From Celoporthe dispersa (Eukaryota; Ascomycota; Sordariomycetes; Diaporthales; Cryphonectriaceae): a stretch of 64,000 bases of DNA. The position numbers and the translations under genes were made by a program. The stretch is taken from assembly GCA_016584495.1 (NCBI GenBank), contig WAID01000005.1:2616501-2680500 (forward strand), written 5' to 3'. Numbering within the stretch: the stretch's first letter is position 1; each line of letters opens with the position of its first letter. Shown here in pieces: positions 11,422 to 23,233 of the stretch. The notes beneath the pieces were generated by a model. The model saw only the letters and a program-made list of their open reading frames with translations. It was not told the origin of the DNA and made no database searches.

Positions 11422-13137
11422 ATGTCTTTTGAAGAATCGCGTGATAGTGCCCATGACCTGCGGCTTGAGGCCCACGGCCATGGCGCCCAAATGCCTCGAC
11501 AGTTTACCTTGTGGTCGCTGATAGCATTCGCTATTGCTGTCGCCAGCGCCTGGATGGCCACATCCAGTCTCCTACCGACGCATTTGATGTTTGGGTCATT
11601 TGCGGCAGCATTCTGGATTCCCATCGTATCCGGGGCTGCCTCTATGATTATAGCCTTGGGCTTGTCAGAGCTGGCCTCGGCGTACCCCTCGTCTGGGGGA
11701 CAATACCAGTACGCAGACTGTGCCAATGTTCCCCATTTTAAGCTGACTGTCTCTAGCTACTCATTCATGGTTGCTCGCCCAAATTACCGACAAGCCGCTG
11801 CATTCGTCACTGCATGGTGTACTATCTTGGAATGGCTTTTTGTGGTTTGCTCGACGACGATTTTTCCTGCTCAGCTTACCGCCCAGCTGGCGTCCATTTG
11901 CTTCCCGAGTTACACTCTTGAGAGGTGGCAGGTCTATCTGATCTACGTGCTGCTCCTTACTTTGGGCACAGCTATGGTGATCCTCTGGCACGGTATCATG
12001 CCCAAGGCCGAAGTCTTCTTCTGCTGGAGCTCGCTGCTGGCCTTTATTACCTTCGTGATAACCCTTCTGGCTGCCAGCGACACCAAACAGAGAGCTGCGG
12101 TTGTGTTTACGGAATGGGAGAACTCATCTGGATGGCCTGATGCGTTCAGCTTCCTCCTTGACGTGGGCCAAGGCATGTGGATGTAAGACCGACCCCTCTT
12201 ACAACTCTTGGAGTTTCAAATCCTGACGAGCCACAATAACAGATATGTTTGTCTCGATGCCGCAACACATCTTTCCGAGGAGATTCACCAGCCTGGCCTA
12301 CACGTACCTCGGGCCATCATTCTCTCTACCGCATTGGCCATTATATGCAATGTTATCTTCACGATGGCTGCGCTCTTCAGTGTCAAATCCATTGACGCCG
12401 TCACCGAATCGTTCCTTCCGATCTACGAAATTACCAAGCAGGCAGTAGGGAAAGATGCCCTTGTGCTCTTCCTGATGATCTGGCTGGACTTCACGTTCAT
12501 CAGCACTGTGCCTGGTGCACTTTTGACTACTGGACGGTTGGTCTGGGCCTTCTCGAGAGACGGTGGACTGCCATACTCGCACATGTTCGATAAGATCAAC
12601 GACAAGTATCAGGTTCCTGTCGAAGCAACCCTCGCCAGCTTCGTCTTCTGCCTGTTCTTTGGGCTGATTTACATCGGGAGCACCGTGGCATTCAACACCT
12701 TCATCTCCAGCGCCATTATCTTCGCTTTTCTCTCATATGCCCTGCCACAGTTATTCCTCCTCCTCTCGGGACGGGACATCCTGCCGGAACGCCATTTCAA
12801 ACTTGGCAAGGTCTTCGGTACTTTCGCCAATATCTGGTCGGTTGTCTGGATTGCCATCTACATGGTTATCTTCTGTTTTCCCCTCTCTATCCCCACGTCC
12901 CCTATGTCGATGAATTATCTATCTGTTGTGTTTGTGGCAGCATTTCTGTTCATGGGAGGCTTGTGGTGGGGCGCTGGTAAGCGGAAGACATTCGTTGGAC
13001 CTTCGGTTCGACATGAGGTCCTGTCTGGCGTCGATCCCGTCGTTCCTGAGACTCAGCCTGAGTATCTGTCCGATCTCGACCATGCCAAAGTCGATTCGAC
13101 AACAACTTCTATGGCCCTGAAGGCGGCAGCACCCTAG
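11422..13137 (+). CDS. Amino acid/GABA-type permease (APC family)
   Basis: Multi-span plasma-membrane transporter of the APC superfamily, fungal amino acid/choline/GABA permease group, about 535 aa. Exons 11422-11708, 11757-12182 and 12243-13137. The first intron is 48 nt, so it is invisible to a plain ORF reading; removing it gives the usual GGQYHYSFMVA segment. Twelve or so hydrophobic segments can be traced, for example LWSLIAFAIAVASAW, VYLIYVLLLTLGTAMVI and FNTFISSAIIFAFLSYALP. The loop DAATHLSEEIHQP and the segment GRLVWAFSRDGGLP are typical of this group. Spliced length is exactly 536 codons. The substrate cannot be fixed; the neighbouring amine oxidase and catabolic genes make an amine or amino acid plausible. 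Confidence 0.88.
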
Positions 13138-14621
13138 GTGGCTGCCAGGGAATGGAGTGGTTGTGAAAGTCCAAGCACATACATTGGTCATACGATGGAG
13201 ATATTACCACGAATTTTTATGAGGGCGCAGTCATGTATTAAGCTATTCATGTCAGAGGAGGGCTGTAGCTCGAGAGAAAGGAAGCCATCACCAGCAGCCG
13301 ATTCAATACACACGCCTTGGCGCGCTTCTGATTCCATATGCGGGGAGGACTTGTGAGGACGCGTGTATGTGCGCGCTTCAATCCATCAGAGCCCAATGGG
13401 GTCGACAATATGAACAAGCATACTGACTCGTATAAATTGCTTGTGCGATTCATCGACATAAGAAACGTCTGCCACATCGTGCCTCTGCCTAGATCACTGA
13501 GCACGGCCAGCTTGAGCGCGGACAGGACCTGCCCTACTTTTCGCCATGGTGAAATTCCCATGGTGAAATTCCCACTCTCACTGGCACATAGTAGAGCAAG
13601 TCACCTGTCCTGGTGCTCGCTTGGCTTATTATGCGTTTCAGTGACTAAAACGCTATACTAGTACTCTAGCCCCCTGTGGCCACGCTACCCGATAGCGAAC
13701 GAGAAACTCTTGGGCGCGAGATCGCGGCCCCAACGCACTCACTGCACTAGCAGTGTTGGGACCAGACGGAGGGGTAAGCAGCGCTCTGTGTGTGACTGCA
13801 AGTCTGCTGCTCACCACTGCAGGGTCCTCCATGGCTTCCCCGGTCTTGGAGGGCTTCCGGGTGTATCTAAAAGTCCTTACCATTCATGGCTGACTTCCGA
13901 CGGAAGTTCCACGGAAGGCGCAATCTCCAGTCTCCTATCCGAGCCTCTTCACGACCGCGTTGCACGAATAATCGCGTGACCACGACCAGGTGTTCTGTGG
14001 GGATGGCTTTGGACTTTGATCCGAGCCTAATCATTCTGTTGCACCGGTCCCGATATCCCTAGGCCGAGCCCTGCCAAGACCTTAGTAGGCGCGTGCCTTG
14101 GAAGGCTTACATACTGCCGCCCGGGTATACGGAGCAGATAATACCACACAGTACCTGGTCGGCCAGCGCATGTGCGTGCCGGCACGCGCTGCAGGGTCGC
14201 TCATTACTTACCACTTTCAGCCAACTTCCGAGCGCAGCGCCTCTGGTGGTCCAAATTTCCTATTCGAGACTCTTAGCGATGGGATCGGCCGATGCAATCG
14301 TGCGTTTACAACTATCGAGGCACATCTTTCGGCCGGCGCAGAGTCGCTTCTAGTATCTAAGTCGAGGCTACGAATAACGATCGCAACCCTCCTGAGCCAG
14401 TCCACCTCGCTTCTACTGCCATCCAGCGTCTTCGTGGCCTGATCGAGCTGATCGCAGAAACACCCACTAAGAGGATATAAGCCACCTTAGGTCTTTCACC
14501 CTCACCAGCTCCTTGCAAAGTGGTGATTTCGATTCGACAACTCTGCACAGTTCTCTCTTTCTACTTCCCACCATCATCTAATTTCTACAACGATTGACTA
14601 CCTTGTCGCTGCGTCGCCCTC
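13138..14621. other. Intergenic, no gene recognised
   Basis: About 1.5 kb. Short open frames have no recognisable domain. One exact 14-bp tandem duplication (CATGGTGAAATTCC, 13545-13572) is present. The last 150 bp are pyrimidine-rich with a GATATAAG element near 14474, and probably form the promoter and leader of the monooxygenase. Confidence 0.4.
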
Positions 14622-16244
14622 ATGCCTCACCAAACTGAGACACACTTAGATGCGGTGGTCGTCGGAGCAGGATTCGGAGGCATCTACCAGACATATGCCT
14701 TCAAAAGGGACGGCTTCAATGTTCGGTGCATCGAGAGAGCCCCTACTGCTGGGGGGAGTGTGGTACTGGAACCGATACCCTGGTGCCATGAGCGACACTG
14801 AAAGCTACCTGTACCGGTATTCTTGGGACAAGGAGGATCTCCACAACTATCCTTGGCCCAACCGTTATGTCACTCAGCCAGAGATCCTCAAGTATCTCAA
14901 TCATGTCGTCGACAAGCACAATATCCGCGGATCTATGCAGTTCAACACCTCCATGCAGAGTGCCACCTGGGATGCCGAGCAAAGCGTTTGGCGTGTCGAG
15001 TGTGACACGGGCGACGTGTTTGTGGCAAGATACCTCGTGACTGCAATGGGCGGCCTTTCCGAGCCTCACTTCCCTCAGATCGAAGGCCTCAACACCTTCA
15101 AGGGTCGTCTGATCCACACGCAGGATTGGCCGGATGATCTCGACGTGACGGACAAGAACGTCGGCGTCATCGGCAACGGCTCGACGGGTGTGCAGCTCAT
15201 GACCGCCATCGCGCCCAAAGTGAAGCACTTGTTGTCTTTCCAGCGGACCCCGCAGCACTCAGTCCCTTCGGGCCAGCAACCTGTGACCAAAGAGTTCCGG
15301 AAGAACATCAACGAAAACTACGACAAGATTTATGAGCAGGTGTGGCAGTCCTCCGCGGGGTTTGGGGTGGACGAGTCCACCAGGCCCATGTCCTCGTATC
15401 CTCCGGAGGAGCGGAGGCAGATTTTTGAGTGGCTTTGGGACCAGGGCAACGCTTTCCGGTTCAACATGAGCAAGTTTTGCGACATAACTACCAACGAGGA
15501 GACAAATCACGAGACGTGCAAATTCATCGAGGAGAAAATCGCACAGATCGTCAAGGACCCCAAAAGGCCAAAGCCCTAACGCCCACTGGCCCTTACGATC
15601 GCCGTCCACTGTGTGATACGGGTTATTATTACATATTCAACCGGGACAACGTGGATATCGTCAATCTGCGAGACACCCCGATTGAATCGATCGTGCCAGA
15701 GGGCATTCGAACGCAAGATGGGGCAGTTCATAAGCTGGATGTGCTGATCTTCGCTACGGGTTTTGACGCCATCGAGGGCAGTTACAACAGGACCAAAATC
15801 ACGGGTCGTGATGGTCAAACAGTATCCGAGCATTGGAAGAACGGACCTTCATCCTACGCTGGCGTTTGCATGTCAGGCTTCCCCAACCTGTTCATGGTCT
15901 TTGGGCCCCAAGGGCCCATGTCCAACGGTGCCACCGTCGTCGAGGTCGAGGTCAACTACATCATGCAGCTTGTCAGGCGCGCCGAGGACCTGACGAAAGC
16001 AGCGGATACCACGTCGAAGAAACCCAAATTGATCGAGGTGAAGGCGGAGGCTGAGGTAAAGTGGCGAGAAATTTGCGACAAGGAAGCTGATTCATCGCTC
16101 ATGAAAAAGGCTCCAAACAGTTGGATTTTTGGAACTAACGTGCCTGGCAGAAAGCCTGTCGTGACATTTTATTTCCCTGGGTTGAAAGGGTGGCTAGAGA
16201 ACGCGAGAAGGGAGGCTGAAAATGCATTTCCGTCATACGTATAG
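14622..16244 (+). CDS. Flavin Baeyer-Villiger monooxygenase, two compensating frameshifts
   Basis: Predicted FAD- and NADPH-dependent enzyme that inserts oxygen next to a ketone to give an ester or lactone; about 540 aa. Start at ATG 14622. First nucleotide-binding motif VVGAGFGGIY; then GGVWYWNRYPG; the Baeyer-Villiger fingerprint FKGRLIHTQDW (F-x-G-x3-H-x3-W); second Rossmann motif GVIGNGSTG; then the RRPLCDTGYY and DVLIFATGFDA blocks typical of the C-terminal half. The frame is lost at the G6 run 14751-14756 (one G too many) and regained at CCCCAAAA 15558-15565 (one base too few). The two changes cancel and the span is exactly 541 codons, so the gene is probably intact in the organism. Substrate unknown (cyclic or steroid-like ketones are common in the family). 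Confidence 0.85.
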
Positions 16245-16483
16245 ATGTGTATAGAAAGTTTCCGAAATACTGATCCCGTTTGTCCTTTATAATTTCCTTC
16301 CTTCGCAGTAAGTACTGGTTATCCCCGCGTACCTACGTATGAGAGTATAAACGTGAGTGGCGACCTAAAAAATGATAGGTCAAACATCTCAGTTTCATTT
16401 ACTTATATATGTATGCGCGTGGATACGCTGAATGCTGGACACCACCCCCACCACCTTCTCTATTGATTTATTATTCTTTACGT

Positions 16484-16699
16484 CACTTCTGTTCATCTCA
16501 CAAAATCAACTGCAATGAACGAGTATTTCAGGCATGTTCACGATTGCACAGAAATATTGTCTAGATAGAATGAGCTGAGTCTGTTCGTCTACCATTTATA
16601 ATTGTGCTTGCCAATTCCTACATGACATTTTGTATAGTCGTGTAAACGTGCTAGAAATACTCGTTCATTGCAGTTGATTTTGTGAGATGAACAGAAGTG
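16484..16699. repeat. 46-bp perfect inverted repeat (hairpin or MITE-like)
   Basis: Positions 16484-16529 and 16654-16699 are exact reverse complements, separated by a 124-nt spacer. Similarity extends a few bases further with mismatches. It lies between the monooxygenase and the cupin gene, beyond both stop codons, so it could be a transcribed hairpin shared by two 3' ends, or a short foldback/MITE element. Confidence 0.75.
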
Positions 16700-16813
16700 T
16701 CGTGTACATGAGTGCCATTCATTCAGCAGTTTGCCATGATCTAGACACTAACGTAGTAACGATAGTAATCGGATCCAATCCAAGTTGCCTAGATCAGATC
16801 CAATCCCAATTGC

Positions 16814-17204
16814 TTAGACCAGAGGCACCGGCCCATCACCCTCATGTGCAAAGAAGCATGAAACGTTGCAGTAATCCTCGCTGGACGAGAACGTGACCTC
16901 AATACCCTTGGTGAAGTATACGCAGTCACCCTCGTAGAGAGTGAAAGTGTCGCCGCCCTTGATCTCTGCCTTGACCCATCCCTTCTTCACGTAAGTGAAC
17001 TCGTCACAAGGATAGGTCATGGTAGCACTCTCGGTTTCGCGGAAGGTTCCGGCGACACGCTTGCCGTCCGCGGATCGGTAGATGATAGACTTGGAGCCGT
17101 TCCACTCTGGGAAAGGAATCTTGGGGAACGAGTCGTAGTTACCGTAAGGAATGTTCTGAGGGGCGGCGGCGTCCTTTGCCCTCGGCGGGAACGGAAGGAG
17201 GCAT
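16814..17204 (-). CDS. Small cupin-fold protein (DUF861/EutQ-like), probable one-base shift
   Basis: Single-domain beta-barrel protein of about 129 aa. The body (FRETESATMTYPCDEFTYV, GWVKAEIKGGDTFTLYEGD, VYFTKG) matches the small cupin_3 group; function is not fixed, and relatives are ethanolamine- or ureidoglycine-related. The best start is the ATG at 17204, preceded by CTCGACCAAG, but it is one base out of frame with the body. Removing one G from the GGG at 17179-17181 joins them and gives exactly 130 codons. The open frame extending upstream to 17332 has no ATG-like context and looks like leader sequence. It sits between a monooxygenase and an amine oxidase, which suggests a part in the same catabolic set. 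Confidence 0.7.
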
Positions 17205-18151
17205 CTTGGTCGAGTTGTAGTGAAGTGGTTCAGGTGGAGGAGAGTACCGCAGATCAGAGAGTCGGGTTGGATTGGATTGCTTCTCAAATAATCGTGAGAT
17301 GTTGGATGTAGAATGAGACCAAACTTTATCACGGCATGGATTGCCAGGTCACTTTATAGCTAGAATGATCCTCACATGCAGAGAGAGCATGTACGCATCG
17401 AGTATCTTTGACTATCTTCCATTACTAATTAGACGTGCTGGTATGCGGCTTCTGCCATGTACACGGAAGCATGAAGTTCATAGTAAGCTCGAGATCGGGT
17501 TCAAAAAGGCAAGTCTCCCTGCTCGGCTGTTGCATCGATCATCCTACGTTGAAGGTCCACTGCACCTCGGGATCGATCCCAAAGCGGCAATCCAACCTAG
17601 CGACCGTGGCGTTATGATCCTAGTTAGCACATACATTGCTCGAATGGTGCTCATGAATCACTTTTTGGCCACAGTTCCTACCACGACGACCCCTCGTTAA
17701 GCGCGATACTATAGTACGGTGCAGAGACCCAGTTCACGCGATGATATGGTATCAGGTACATCGAACGATAGAATAATCAGATTTAGATAGTCTAGCTTAT
17801 CAGTGGATCTTAGGGAGCGGTGCGAAATCCCGCTGACGCTACCACATTATTCAAGAGCCGGCTGATCGACTGAGCTGACCCGGATAGTTTGACTTGGTGA
17901 GTTCATGGTGAAAGTCGGGCATCCACACCTCTAATGGCCAACCATCTAGATTTGGCGAGATCCCGCGTGAGAAGGATGATGGTCACCTCGGCAGCCATTT
18001 ATATTCTGACTATGTCTGGCGAGAAGCAAGTTTGTACTCTTTCAAATCCACCCTAAGCTTACTAGACACAATATTTCAGATATCACAAGTCTCGCCTGCC
18101 TAGCAGATGTGTCTTTCATCAACATTTTCCTTTTCTCATGCCACAGACAAA
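17205..18151. other. Intergenic, divergent promoters
   Basis: About 950 bp between the divergent cupin and amine oxidase genes. No coding signal was found. It may hold promoters for both. Confidence 0.4.
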
Positions 18152-19906
18152 ATGAACACGACCACAGACGGATACACATGGACCAAGGCCCAAGGCACGA
18201 TCAAGGGCGGTCTCAAGTGTCAAGGCGTCATCAATCCCGCCGAGCGATGGATGGCGAAATCTGACGCGTACGACGTGATCGTCGTCGGCGCCGGATATGC
18301 GGGACTTCGTGCTGCTCGCGATCTCGCAACTTCTAGTCAGTTTCTGTGAAGTCTCCATACTGCGCAACTACTAAGAATTGGACAGACCGTTCCGTGTTGC
18401 TACTTGAAGCCAGAGACCGGATAGGCGGACGCACTTACACGGTCGAAGGAGCCGATGATGGTACGTGGACACACACTGCAAAAATACGACAAAGCTGATG
18501 GGAAATACAGGATTTCTCTATGAGATGGGAGGCACGTATGTCACCCATCACTTTGGCTACGTTCTCGCGGAATTGCAAAGGTATAAGATGGAACGGGACC
18601 TGGTAGTTTCCCATAAAGAAGGCTATGCAAATGACTACTACAGTCTGAACGTCGCTGGTAGGTATATTTTCTTCGATCCTTGGGTGACAACGAACCACGA
18701 ACGTCGACTCTAAAGCATTTGTACAGGAGCTCCAGCGAGGAACATCACTCACGAAGAAGCCGCTGAAATTACTGCACGCGCGTGGGATCTCTTTGTCGAC
18801 ATTGACGGGGCCGGGTGCCGCAAGATATGTCCCCTTCCGCAATCGCAGCTCGATAACGTCTTGGTCTCCCGCAAGGACGTTGAGGCGATCGACAAACGGT
18901 CCTGTTTAGACCGCATCAATGAAATTAAACATCTCCTCACCGCTGAAGAGGTTGGCGTTCTTTCTGCCGTCATCATGCTTGTCACTGGCGGTAAGCTGGA
19001 GAACTCCAGTCTCTGGGAGTGCGTCCGGAGCCATGCTCTCCTAACCCACTCATCGGCCAATTTTGCGGATCTCTGGACCACCTATAAGCTTCGGGAGGGT
19101 CAGTCGGCATTCGCTCGTCGTATTTTCGACGAGGCGGCTGAATTTGGCATGGAATGGGCCTTCAACACTCCAGTCGTCTCAATCAGCGACGAGCCTAGCA
19201 AGTCTCGCGGCCGCGTGACGGTGACGACCTCCAACAACCAAGTTTTCAGGGCTCATCGAGTCATCTGCACCATACCGCTCAACATCCTCAAGACCATTCA
19301 GATCAGCCCGCCTCTGCCAACCGCCCACCAAGAAGCTATCGACATTGGCCACATCAACTTTATGACAAAGGTGCATGCGGTAGTGGAGGGTACTGGTCTT
19401 GCCTCTTGGAATGGAATGTGCTCGCCCGGCTATATTGCGCAAGGCTACGGCGACGGCGTCACCAGTCAGGGAATGGCGCATATCGTTGGTTTCGGTGGTG
19501 ACGAGAGAGAGCATTTCACACCCGAGAAGGAGCCTGAGAAAGTGGTTGCAGCTTTCGAGGCATTGCATCCAATGAAGGTTAACAAGACTGTAAGTATAAA
19601 GGGTCCTTCTCCTATGAAGGATATTTCTGATCCACATCTTTTTGACAGGTTTTTCATAACTGGTGCACTGACCCATGGGCCAACGGAGGCCCGGCTTGGT
19701 GGGCACCCGAGTATATGTCGAAGTACCAAGATGAGCTGCAGAAGCGCCATGGAGCGATCTTCTTTGCCTCTGGCGACTGGGCGCATACGTGGCGGGCTTC
19801 TATTGATGGAGCACTCGAACAGGGTTCTCTATGTGCTATAGAGGCACTCAGGGAGCTTCATAGTATGGATAAAGATGAAAATCGCCGCAAGCGTCCCAAC
19901 CTATAA
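18152..19906 (+). CDS. Flavin-containing amine oxidase (MAO-N-like)
   Basis: Oxidative deamination of an amine with FAD, giving aldehyde, ammonia and hydrogen peroxide; 508 aa. Five exons: 18152-18335, 18386-18460, 18511-18657, 18727-19589, 19649-19906, all introns GT-AG (50, 50, 69, 59 nt); the spliced length is exactly 509 codons with no break. FAD-binding motif VIVVGAGYAGLRAARDL at about residues 39-55, then LLLEARDRIGGRT; GGTYVTHHFG; the C-terminal FAD block FFASGDWAHTWRASIDGALEQG. The start was chosen at ATG 18152 (AAAATGA); an in-frame ATG at 18107 is possible. It could supply aldehydes to the ALDH/AKR pair nearby (inference). The exact amine is not readable from sequence. Confidence 0.9.
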
Positions 19907-20056
19907 ACCGATCCAATTCGAATGCATTGGCGTAGGTAGAACGACGAAATACTTCTCATTATAGGTACATTCAAGATTACTAAGTCTCCTGCCTCTTTAT
20001 ACAAAACTCATGTTTCAAGAGTCAATGGTAAAGAAATGTTGTTAACTCTATTTATT

Positions 20057-20140
20057 GTAACGAGCATTGCAATAATCCGTAGAACCCTAAGTGCTGATTG
20101 GGTTTATGCTAACAAGAGCGGGTATATACAGTATTATTCG
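20057..20140 (+). repeat. Fragment of dispersed repeat R1
   Basis: GATTGGGTTTATGCTAACAA and the bases before it match the starts of the repeat copies near 48846, 59562 and 63728. Only the first ~85 bp are recognisable. Confidence 0.5.
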
Positions 20141-20244
20141 GCGTTGTCATATCCAATATACTCCCATGCGTGCCCTTCACTCCCGTCCTGGTGGAAGAGG
20201 CGCAGGGTCAGGTTCCCATTGACCCAGGCTCTGCCCCTGATGAC

Positions 20245-21587
20245 CTACGTACCCATATCGTCCGTCGACGTCCCCTGCAAATCAACATCCCAATTTTGAC
20301 CGTCCCTGGCATCAGCGGCTACCGCTGCTATCGCGTGCGAAGCGGCCAGCTCCATCTTCTTGCGGCTCGTCAAGTCTTTGCGCCCCGCCGCTCTCGTAGA
20401 GGTAGGTGCCTGTCCACCGCCCACCCGCGCCCAGGCCACGAAATCTGCGGCGCGCGGGAAGTGATCAGCACTCTTTGCAAGCAGCATATGCTCCGTATAG
20501 ATTAAGCTGTGCTCGTCAAGCATGGCGACTATGCGTGGCACATTTACTCTATTCGCCTCGGCGAGGGCTATGTTATAGGACAGGCCACGGCGGGCATTGC
20601 GGAAGCATAGCGACGTAATAATCTCGACTAGCGGGGCGAGGCTGCTCTCCATGACCTGAAAGATGGCTGAATAGGCCTGCTGCAGGTCCTCAGTGGGTTC
20701 AACGTGGGCTCTGGTCGGATGAGGAACCGCCGCCGCCGCCGTACTCTACCAGCTACTTGCAGAGTGCTTAGACGAGCTGACCGAGGCAGTCATCAGCCTA
20801 GCCATGGGAACGGGCTGCCATGTGCTGCTCTATTCTCAGCCCGTAGCTCTTGCGATCGTGAGCCCAGGCGTGCAAAGTTGCCACTGATAGGGCTTTCGCA
20901 CCCAGGAGTTCCGGCGGCTCATGAAAATGTCCAGGTTGAGGCCGTCAGAGCCTACGCCGGCATCGTAGGCGCCTAGCAGTGGGGTGGTATCGCTCATTCT
21001 AAGTAGCTGTGCTAACTCCGTGGACGGAGTGAGTCCATCTCTCTCTTGGTTATGATGCCTATAGATAGCACTGCTTGAGTATAGGGGATGAGAAGGAGGT
21101 GGCGGAGGTGGACATTTGCCTCGCGGCATAGCGTGGAAGACTTTCTGAGCTCTATCAGTTGCTTTCTTAAACTCGCCCAGCTCGAAGAACAGAGTGGCCG
21201 TCTCTATCACAGCCCCCGGTATCACTAGGTGGCTCTCGGGTATGCCGAGTTCGTGCATGAGACTCATTTTCTCCTCGATGATGTGAGGGCGTCGTCGAAG
21301 CGGCCGGATAGGCCGAGTAGCGTGGCGTGCTTGCGGCGCTTGTGTGGCTTTATCTTCTCCGAATCGACAAGCTTGTCCAGGCGTAGCGAAATGTCGATCA
21401 GATTATCAAGCGCCCCCTTGATGTGAACCCCTTTCACGAGGTTGTCCGTCCTCCTATCCAGCAACATGACCGTATTGTGATGTTCCGGTCTAAACTTGGC
21501 ATCTGCGGCGGCCCGGGCATGCTCGAAATAGATTATCGACTTGCGCTTTGGGCCTAGGAGAGCTAGCATCTCCGATGTCAAGCTCAA
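20245..21587 (-). pseudogene. Decayed helical-repeat protein gene
   Basis: Three coding-like minus-strand segments in different frames: 21587-21264, 21267-20836 and about 20740-20245. The first two seem continuous across a frame change near 21280 (SGRFDDAL into IIEEKMSLMHELGIPESH). The text is helical and resembles tetratricopeptide-type repeats (FFELGEFKKATDRAQKVF). I recognise no domain with certainty. An in-frame TAG interrupts the third segment upstream, and AT-rich repeat-like DNA begins directly at its 5' side. Most likely a truncated, broken gene. Confidence 0.4.
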
Positions 21588-23233
21588 AGCGCAATATATA
21601 TTGCTGAATTAAGCGCTTTATGTTTTAATTTTTTTTTCTGTATTTTATTTAGAAATAAAATAAAAAGAATTTTCCTTTATTACAAAGATTCATTTTTGTA
21701 AATAAAACATTTTACGTATATTTGTATAAGTATTTTAGTAAAAACTAATAAACTTCTTTCGCTTCTTTGGAAAGCAAAGCCTACGGTAGCAAGAACTGAG
21801 TATTAATATCGAAATCTACATATTCAGTGTTCCGGATTATATAAGCAGAAGCAATGGTTACAGCCTAGCCAATTAGGACCGGCTGTGGGGAAGTATTGGT
21901 AAGCTCCTTAAGTAACAACAGCAAACGCTCTTGCTTTCATCTATCTGGAATTACAGTCAATAGATTCCTGATGCAAAGCCCGAGCTTAGTAAACTAGCTG
22001 AGTTGCATGTGCACTTTGAAAGCAAGCTTTTCAAATTTTGCAAGATTATGTCCACCCTAGTCGATGAAATCGTTCTTCTCAGGGGCTTCTCAACAAACGC
22101 CCGTATAAGCAGAGGAATGCACTTTGTGATCAAGACACCCAACCCCTCTGCGGGATTCGCCACAGAGGTTCGCCGTCGGTTCCAAACTACAATGGTCAAC
22201 ATTGCCAGACTCATATACCACAATGCATGACTACTCAAGCACGCCTGACTATTAGGAACCAACAAAAGGTTCAAGTATAGAAATCAACCGATCCCGAAGC
22301 TATCGTCATGCCTGTCTTGACCGGCCCCAAGAGGCTTGTCGACGTTTCTACTTTCCCGCAAAAGAGGCCGAGGGCATGATCACAATGTGGATGGAAATAG
22401 TATGACTCATCAGGAGCGACCTAGTGGCCATGAAGTGGCTGGTGTTCTCGGTGTACCACTGCTAGGAATTCCATGGTTAGGCTGATTACTCCGCACGACT
22501 CAGGAGTGCGAAGCATGGTGTGCATCGATACTTCCAGGTGAGTACACTCTGATGCGTTCCCAATTCCTCATCATGAGTCTGCACACTTGATCAGCCATTC
22601 TCTGGCTTGTGACTTGGTACGAGGGGTGGAGTTCATTTGCAGAATGAACTACCTAACGCTGCCAGGAAGAACTAATACCGGGAAACGTGAGGTTCAAAAG
22701 AAAACGCGAACAAAAAAAAATGGAACCAGCATCGCCTGCTCCATCCTTCTAACCTAGGTCACAACATCACACACAAAGTTGCAACAAAAATTATGATTTG
22801 CGCTTTCTCTAGCTTCTCAGTCCGGTGGCTGCATAGAAGGTTCATTTTCTGGCCATATGTATTGCAGCGGTGCTGATGGATGTATACACCTGCCTCTTCC
22901 GATAGCAGCTAAAGAACCTGGCTTTCGATAGTTGTGACTAGTGGACATGAGACCCGTGTATGCTTGGTCGACAGTTGGCTTCGGAATGATGGCACAAGAT
23001 TACTTCTCCAGCCCCCAGAGTACGGTGCTAGCTCCTTCAGCCCCCAAAGTACGATGGTAGCTCCTCCGGCCTCCCAAAATGCTAGTGCGCCCGTCTAGAG
23101 GATGCTGAAAGTCACATCTTCTCTGAGACATAGGCATCATGGCGTGGCCATCAGCTATTTTATAACTGGCGCAAGAGAGATTCGGAGCGGCTAGGACAGA
23201 CAGACTGGGTTGATTCTTCAAGGCTCCTCCATT
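21588..23233. other. AT-rich and gene-poor stretch
   Basis: 21600-21780 is strongly AT-rich with T and A runs. A 75-codon open frame at 22003-22230 (plus) looks partly protein-like but lacks an ATG and a recognisable domain. The last ~100 bp form the leader of the GH71 gene. Confidence 0.4.

Noticed and set aside
16814..17332. Cupin gene starting at 17332
   Set aside because: The added N-terminal text is not cupin-like and looks like leader DNA; the ATG at 17204 with one extra base explains the gene better.
22003..22230. 75-codon plus-strand frame
   Set aside because: No ATG, no domain, stops on both sides; kept only as a remark in the gap entry.
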